A stretch of DNA of 22,404 nt from Apostichopus parvimensis (lineage: Eukaryota; Echinodermata; Holothuroidea; Aspidochirotida; Stichopodidae): assembly GCA_000934455.1 (NCBI GenBank), contig KN885616.1, positions 96,087 through 118,490 of the forward strand, read 5' to 3'. The number at the start of each line of letters is the position of its first letter. The first letter of the stretch is position 1. Both the position numbers and the translations under genes were made by a program. Under the pieces are notes generated by a model. It was not told where the DNA came from, searched no databases, and saw only the letters and a list, made by a program, of their open reading frames with translations. Positions 12,001-21,000 of the stretch are shown in pieces.

Positions 12001-15000
12001 TCAACAAATATACATAATATAATATTTAAATTGTCTCCTTTGCTTTCTATTTGTTAGAGGGGGCAGTGTTGGGGGGGGGGGGGGGGGGGGGAGAGATGGG
12101 TTGGGAGAGAGGAGGATTTTGTGATTATATGATCATTTCTAATGTAGCATTATATAATTATTACATACAATTTCACAATGACTTAAAATATACTTAAATA
12201 TAATTTTTTTTGATGAAACTGTTTTCAGTAAAGCCAAGGACACTTATGTGAAGCTTCGCAAAGAACGTGACTTTCATCGTATGCACCACAAACGGGTTGT
12301 GCAGGAGAAAAACAAACTGATTGAAGATATCAAAAGGTAATAGCTTCAAATTTTAACTTCCAACCGAGAAGGAAACATTTTGTAAGAGGCTGGAACATAT
12401 GTGTGAAGTTTTAATAGCATTTAAAACTGAGATGTCTGATTCAGTGAAATGCCTGGGGAGGAGGAAGATGATCCTATACCCTTGTTCTTAATAACCAAGA
12501 GAGAAGGAATCAATGTAACTAAGAAGGATGTGCAAAAATAGTAGTATCAAACAAAGTATTATGTGTTTCAATAATAGCAGAAGCTATGCAAAGACTCATC
12601 AGACAAGTCATTACAGTAAGTTAATATACTGTTAATATATTAACAGATTAATTTGCCTCTTCCAATATTACCATAGAGCTAAAATTTCACATGACACAGC
12701 ATTATTAAGATATAACACAAAAATCTACTGGTGTCTTTCATTTTCCTGCTGAGGTATAAATTACAAGTTCAAAGCCATGTGCAAATAGTTTTAGAATTAA
12801 TAAAGATGATTTTTGAAGTTTTCTAAATATATTTATCCTATGAAGGCTGAAGAGACACTATGCCTCCTACGAACCAACCCTGACCCAGTTGAAGCAGAAG
12901 TATGAATCTGCCATGAAGGAGAAGATGCTGTCCAAGCTAGAGAGAGATAGAGCTGTAAACCAAGTAAGTCACCTCTGTCACTCACTTGTCATCAGACTCA
13001 TGGGTGAGTCTGTACTCATTGTAGTAATCCAGCATAGCTGCCTGTACTTGTATAGTCATCCTCATGGATTAGTACTATTTGTCAGGGTATTTTTGAATCT
13101 ATTATAAATACTAGTGCAAGTACTCGCACATGCAAAAAGAGCCTTGTACTCATACTTTGTACTCAAATTTATACTCCATCCAATGTGAAGTGTGTACTCA
13201 TGCTCATGCTGTTGTACTACAGGCCTACTCGTCATTTCATCAAAGATGAACAACTTGCATTGAATACTGCCATGTGGTATCAAATTACACAGTTAAAGTG
13301 GAATAAAAGATAATATAAAGATAATATAAATATCTATAAAATAAACACAAAAGAAAGAAAGTGGAATGAAGGCATAAAATTCTAATGGATTCAAATAAAA
13401 CTATTCAATTACGTTAAATCACTTAACACTACAAAAAGAATCCCCCTAAACCCCCTCCCCTGCTTCAGTTATCTGGGGAGATTGTTATATATTGCCTTAT
13501 CTTAAAACTGTATTTTCATTGGTCATTTTGAACAAGCAATTATTCACGTATAATTGGATACCCCTGAATCTAAGGAAGAAATTTTACTTTAATCACAATT
13601 ATTTCGCTATTCCTCATTTAGCATTTCCATGCATTAACTGTTTACTGCTGTGTTGAAAAATCTTGTGTCCTACAAAATAATGGTAATAGTATATCATTGT
13701 TAATGTTTAAGCCCAATATTATCCTTCCAAATATGATTTTTGTGGTGTTGTTATGTGTCCATGCACCTCATATTTATTTTATTGCTCTAGTTTAGTAATA
13801 TTATGGTACTGTGGCAATTTCAAGTGTGAAATACGTCTTTAATAATGAACAGGACTTTTACAGAACTTGCACCTTTCCTCCTCATCATTTTATTTTTCTC
13901 TCCTCACCACACCTTCAAGTGTAAAACAATCTCACACAAAACCTCCCTTTTTCTTTATTTATGGTGATAAGCAGATAGATTGTTCAATTTTCATTGGTTT
14001 CACTTCTATCATGTGTCCAGTCTTGATACATAGAACCAAGTTAAACTGACTGCCCTAACAAAACAAAAACCTGACTAACAATGAATCCTGTATAATAATC
14101 TTGAAGCATGGAAAGTGTGATTCATTATACCTGTCAATGAGGGCCTGTAATAGTACTATCCCAAACAGTCAAATCTTTAGTGAAATTCCATTAATTTTTG
14201 ACTGCTCACTTCCACAACTGCACTCCAAATCATGTCAATAACTTTTCCCCCTCAAGAGCAATGTCAAAACTAGACCAAGCATTGAAACTGCCTCTTGACA
14301 TAGTTCTTAGATAAGTGAACTGTTTTGGCTTGCTGTGGTGACCAGATTAGTAATAGTAGCTAAATGGGTTTATTTTGTTTCTGCTTTTGATATAGGTAGC
14401 AGGTCTACAGGCTACCCTCAGAAACTTGGAAACTGCGACCACGTTTAACTCGCAGAACATGACCAGGGAGGAGCGTCGTTTAATGTATGCGTCAGGAGAA
14501 GGACCCACACAGTCGGCTGTGAAAACGGCTAAAGAAGGCAGTTCTCGTCGTTATGAAGTTGACCCTAGCAACCTTGATGTCACTAACCAAGAACTACCCA
14601 GACATCCCAAAGTGAGTTGCCAACCTACATATATATATGCTTATTTCTTTGGTATATATATATATTTTTTTGTTTTAAACTAGAGAGGGGTTTCTAACAT
14701 AATTTTTTTGTAGCATGGGCAGATTATGATAATATTGGCATCAAAATGTAAACAGATACACCAAGAAATGATTACATAGTTTCTGAAAAGTCAGGAGAGA
14801 AATTTAACTAGGGGAAACAATGGGGATATGAATTTATCAAAATTGAGAGTTTGGATGATTTATGTCATATTTGAACCAATTTAGCTTCCAAGTTATGGTG
14901 CAATGAACTAAGCTTAGCCAACCCAAAGGTCTTTTACCCAAACATCTGATATTAGTGATTGGTTAGTATAAAATGAACCCTGCTTTGACAAAGTCTATTA

Positions 15001-18000
15001 CCAGACACTTCAGTTACAGCATGCTAACTGAATTGAACTTTTACTGTGTAGTGTGGAAGGGAAAAGTTGGTCAGTTATGTGAAGTGAGTGTAAGTTATGG
15101 AACAAGAGTAAACTCTGCTCTTAATATCTGGTGCAATTTAATAAACCAATGTAACAATTTTGTCATTTCCATAATCCTCATATTAACTAAGTCTACTTTC
15201 CCCAACTAAGTTTATTTGCAGACAGATAAAAAAAAAGCATGTATGTCTGAAAAGAGGATTGCCATGCAATGTTTTCAATGCCCTGAAAGTAGTGATGACA
15301 TATGAAGCTGCTTCTCACAGATCATATAGACTGTAACATAAACTGACTTTGAATGTAGTTGAGTGTGTGTTAAAGAGACAGCTATTTAACAAGGGAGTCA
15401 TTAAATGGTCACCTGGGTGACCTGGGATATTTATTACTTGATAGCATTTATCACAATCCTTTTTTGGAGGTTCGATAGTGTCATTACAGAGAGATTCATT
15501 TTCTTAAATTTACTTTAAGAACACAGGTATTTGTCATTCCCATTCCTAATTTTGGAAACCAGGTGAGCTTCGTAGCGTGTTTGATGGTGAAATATTCCAC
15601 AAAAGAATAATAGTGTTGACAAAGCATGATAATTTCAAGAAATAGAAATCCAACAATGTGTCGTGAACATTTTAACAAGAATTGAGAGTCATATATATGT
15701 CTTGCTTCATAGGATTCTGATTTCCCAATCGATACCCGGGTCAACCCTGACCTGGCAGATGTCAAAGGACCTTCCTCGCACCTTACCAGGACTGGCGGAT
15801 TCCGGCTCACTCACACCATACAGGCACATACACTAGCTGTTAGTAGGTAGGTAATATCTTACTAAAGTTACATGGAATTCAAAATTCACCCACACCATAC
15901 AAGCACATATATTAGCTGTTAGTAGGTAATATCTTACTTAAGTTACATGGAATTCAAAATTCACCCACACCATACAAGCACATATATTAGCTGTTAGTAG
16001 GTAATATCTTGCTTAAGTTACTTGGAATTCAAAATTCACCCACACCATACAGGCGCATACATTAGCTGTTAGTAAGTAGGTAATATCTTACTAAAGTTAC
16101 ATGGAATTCAAAATTCTTCTTGGGTTTGTGTAGGAGACTAGAATGATAAATTTAGTTTGATGTGGGTTTGGTGAGGTGGTAACCGCCAAATTAGCAAATT
16201 ATGAAGAAACCTATGACTTCACATTAACAAATTTCTACTCCTTAGTGCAGTCACATGATGGATGCATTTTCTTTTAAATAGTTGAGAAAATGGGACTAAA
16301 TTCATTGATAACCTCACAAGAAATCAACTTCAGCAGTGTGAAATGATTTTTTTTTTAAAGTTTTAATGGTAACATTCCTTCTCTTTACCTACTGCTTTAC
16401 TAAGTACTGAATCAAAACTACTTCAGTATTCATATTGAAATAAGATCCATTTTAGATTATCTCCTTTAAAACACCACAACTGTTCAGGATTGAAAACTTT
16501 GAAAAACTGAGGGCGATATTACAGAACACTGAATCAAAATGGCATCAGCTAGAGTTAGGATTTGTGAGAAGTTTTGTCTCCATTTAACAAATTTATGCTT
16601 CCTACAACTCAAACTGATAAATGTATTTCTTTTTGTCATATCCCCTCCCCTATACCCTCTCTCTAAGTTCCAGTTCCTAGCAGACGTGTTGAGAGGGTAT
16701 GTTTATCACTTGACAATACTCTCTCAAGCGGTAATTGTAAAGATTCACAGTTTTGTAACAACAATGATCATATGACTGTCTCCTTGATTGATCTTCTCTT
16801 AATTACTTAAACACAAGTAAACACAACTAAAAAACAAATTAATAAATAAGCCAGCAAGTTAAACAATGGGTCACTCATGCACAAACATCAACAAACGTGT
16901 TAGCCTCTGGGAAATGTACTTTTAGTAATTTTAGCACACAAAAATGTTGGGCCAATACACTGATGACCTTTAAAGGGATAGTCTGTCAGCCCACAATATA
17001 ACGCTGATATGGAATACAAAAATATTCCACATTAGTAGCTGCAAACCATATCTCAATATCTTGTCCCTTACTCCAAATATGACTGTTTGAATGCTAAATG
17101 TTTTTACCAGATAAAGCATTCCTTACTCCAGGCACTAGATCAAAAACTCTGTGAAACCATTATGGTAGATGTTTCTCAAAAGCTTCATTTTCCTATTTAT
17201 GAAATCACTAACGTTACTATTGCCAGATACATTTATAAAATTTTAACACCAAAAAAAACTCTAAGGATACAAAATACTTTAACATAAGCATGTGGTTTTG
17301 ACTTTTGACCTACGTATGCAAAGAGTTTCCACACAATTTAGTTAAATAATGAAATTCAGCTAAAAGAATATCACTTGAAAGACAATACTACACTAAGTAT
17401 TATTTATACCCATCGATCCCCTCTGAAATGCTCTATCTGCCTAAATGGTAGAATTGGCTCAAAGGAGTTATTGAAACTTTCAGTATCTCGCCACAGTATT
17501 GGTATGATTTGCGATATGTTCTCACCTGGTTCTACTTTCAGGATATTTTTATATTTCTTACATGAAAAGTTTGATTGTAAACATTTTTCTGATAACTTTG
17601 TATTATGTTTTTCTCTAATTTGTCATCACAGTGTGGCCTTGCATCCAAAGAAGCAAATTCTTGCGACCACAAGTGATGATCAGACCTGGAAAATGTGGTC
17701 GATACCAAACGGTGACATCATCATGACCGGAGAGGGACACACTGACTGGGTGGCAGACTGTGATTTCAGACCTGAGTGAGTTTCAGCCATGGCTAAATCT
17801 GCTGAACATCCACCACTCGATAATAAAGCTAATAGCTCCCTTATACACTGGACTAAGACCAGGAAGTCTCCACATTACTGCCTAGTGCCATTGACTGTCT
17901 TCACAAATGATAGGTGGGGGGTGGGGTGGGTGGGGAGAGCATCAACCTCTGAGTCCATTAGAGGGCCCATGGAAAATATGGGATGAAGATTAATGTGTTC

Positions 18001-21000
18001 TCATTTCCATAAAACAGCATCATTTCAAAGCCAAACCTTACTAGCAATGCCCCCTGATCATTGACACCCCTTTAAAGTGTACTGTGGTGAAAGTGACATG
18101 GTAGTGATCTACTAGGCAGAGCTCTGGGTAAATTTAAAGGTTTGAGTCAGTCTGACCAAAGCAATCTACCATTTGCACACAGTGGAATAACCCCTAGTCT
18201 AATCAAGTGATCTATAGATGTTTAAGTCACTGGGATATTCCTAATGAACCAGTTATTGTTTAATCAAGTAACCAACTAACGTCTAACGAATTAATGTTGT
18301 GACTTTTGCTTCCTTTACAAACCTCCATGGCAAAGATACTGCCTATTTTCACCACTGCTTGTGTCATTTTGGTGAACTACAGACTAAGCAGATTTTGTTT
18401 TCAAGTATCTTATGTTTCCTGTAAAGGTGAAATGTTGTCTACCATATAAAGGCAAATTCAGTGCAAAGTGTAACTATATAGGGGTTATTTACTCTTCTCA
18501 GGATTATTGAATTCCACTTACAGATCACTGGTCAGGTGTGAGACATTTAAATTCCTTTTGAATCTAGAGAATATTTTATTATTTATATTGCTCGAGAAAA
18601 GCTGTCAAACTACTAATTATACATGCTGTAATTCTTTGTAATAATCAGCTTTCTCATTTCACCCCCTCTCTTGGGCAACCCTCCATTCTTCCCAAAATAC
18701 TGTGTAGTACTTTGGACTCTCACAGTAATAATATGGAAGTGTTTTTGGACCTTTGATATATTTTTTGTTTTTACAGTGGTGCACAGCTGGTGACAGGAAG
18801 TGGTGATTCTACAGTCAAGATCTGGGACTTCTCCAAGGCTGAATGTGTGCATACCTTTACTGATCATCAACATGCAGGTATAAATAGATTTGATTATATA
18901 TCATATCATATCATATAATATATTATGCACAATTATGCACAATATATTTTATTTACACTCTCCCTTTTTCCTCCTGACAGTTTGGGGATGTAGTTGGCAC
19001 ACATGTGGTGACTTTGTTGCTAGTTGTTCTATGGACAATACATCCAAGATATGGGACTTAAACAGGTATTTTCATTTTAGACTCCTCAGTGTTTATTTGT
19101 TCTTATTTCTGAATGGTCTTGCTGAGGAAAGCTTGTCTTTGAATGGGAAGTGATGATGGATCATGTAGTGTTTCATGTATACATATTATATCCTGTTAGC
19201 ATGTGTGTAGCTGTATATGCATGGGGGTCAAGGGATATAAATTCTTGGTGTCCTTCTGATGCTGATGTGTTTCATCATTGTGCTTGAAAAAGTAAGTTAG
19301 TCTGTACAAGGGTTATCCACTCCATAATGAAGTGTCTGCTGTGCTCAAAACATCTTATTTGCCTTGACACTTTATTTAATAGAAGGTGCAATAATTACTT
19401 GGAATAAGCCTTACCTATTCACATTGTGACAGACACTAAAACTGTCAACCCCTAATTAATGAAATGACCCATATGTGTATATGAATACAAATGTGTTTAA
19501 TAAGGATTTACATGTATAGGTGTGTACATTCCCTTTGTCTTAATTAAAACAACACCTATGACAAATTGTTTTTAATGTTGATTTGTTTCATTAATCCAGC
19601 CTGAGGTGTCGTGTCACTCTGAGGGGTCATGCAGATTCTGTTAATTCCATCCACTTCTTACCTTACTCTAACACCATACTGACCAGTTCAGCAGATAAAA
19701 CTGTATCTTTGTGGGATGCTAGAACGGTAGGTCACTAAGCAACTACAAGGTTCCTTACAATTAAATCATTATAAAAGTAAATAACTTCCAAATAAATTTA
19801 AATATTTAAAAAAACATTAACTCAATAAAAATGTAGATATTGAGTCTCATGAAAGCTGATGTCTGAAAACCTTTATGATCTTCATACTTTGTAATACTTC
19901 TTAATAGATCAGGTAACATTGAAACTGAAGCTTACAGACAGTAATAAATGTTCATCCTAAAAGATGTGTTAATCATGGAATGAAAATATTGTTTGTTTTT
20001 TTGCCTTTCACATATTTCTTGTGTCCGTTACTTTTGTTCGTATACATAAGGGTCATCAGTGAAAGTAACCTAAATTAGCTTGTTTAATAATTGCTGAAAT
20101 TTTTCAAAAGTACTTCCCAGTAGGTCCTCTCCTCTTAAATCATTTTCAGAGATGAAGGAGTGTGAATCTGTGAGCAGGATACATTAGACAGACAAGGAAA
20201 CTTCAATGAGAGTGGCAACAAATTAGTTGTTGAACTTTGATCATGATTAGTGAACATTAATTGATTATTTAGTTATGGGTGGATCGGAACATCTCCAAAT
20301 GTTTATATAAATGCTCATTAAGGTTTGCATGGCAGGAAATAAATATGTATGTGTGTTGTTATTTTTTGCTTGAATTACTAATGATGTGCCGATTTAAGCA
20401 TTTTTAATCGGGTGAACTGCATTTCTAGGTCATCTGGATACGTGATTTGCTCAATTTGCGTGTGTATATTAGCAATAAATTATTGAGTGGTAAATTTACC
20501 AGGAGATGAATAAAAAACTGAAGTGATTTTCTAAATATTTTTTTTATATGCATTCTCTTTTATTTGTATATAGGGTCTTTGTGGACAGACATTCTATGGT
20601 CACATTCACTCCGTCAACCATGCAGCCTTTAATCTAAAAGGAGACGTCGTTGCGTCTTGTGATTCTTACGGAGTGGTCAAGCTGTGGGATAACCGTACAT
20701 GTGCCGCAATAAGCTCTATTGAGATTGGCCCCCATCCTACCAATCGTGTGGCATTCGATAGTTCAGGAACAGTTCTGTCCATTGCCAGCAATGATGGGAC
20801 AGTTAAAATACTGGATCTTGGCAGTGGCCAGGTGAGTTGTAGTAACAACTTCTAAAAGGTCCACAGAGAGAAGCTGGTCAGATCCTTCAGCCTGAGGGAA
20901 GGGGTATAGGATAGGGACGATAAAACCAAAATGTACAATGGTCATATCTGTTCTCTAACTTGTTGACTGCCAAGCTCTTTCCTTCCCCTATTTTAATTTA

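Noticed and set aside
12629..12646. Perfect 18-bp palindrome as a regulatory or RNA element
   Set aside because: AT-rich palindromes of this size are expected by chance in introns of this composition, and nothing around it supports a function.
15496..15810. Minus-strand open frame of 104 codons
   Set aside because: Partly antisense to exon 9 and otherwise intronic, with no recognisable domain.
15847..15852. Alternative donor at 15851 as the main end of exon 9
   Set aside because: Using it would include AGT AGG TAG, an in-frame stop, while the donor at 15847 joins exon 10 perfectly.
15807..16114. The regular tandem array as a CRISPR
   Set aside because: Units are contiguous without unique spacers and lie across an exon boundary of a eukaryotic gene.
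20666..20945. Two minus-strand open frames over exon 14
   Set aside because: Antisense shadows of coding exon 14 without any family resemblance.
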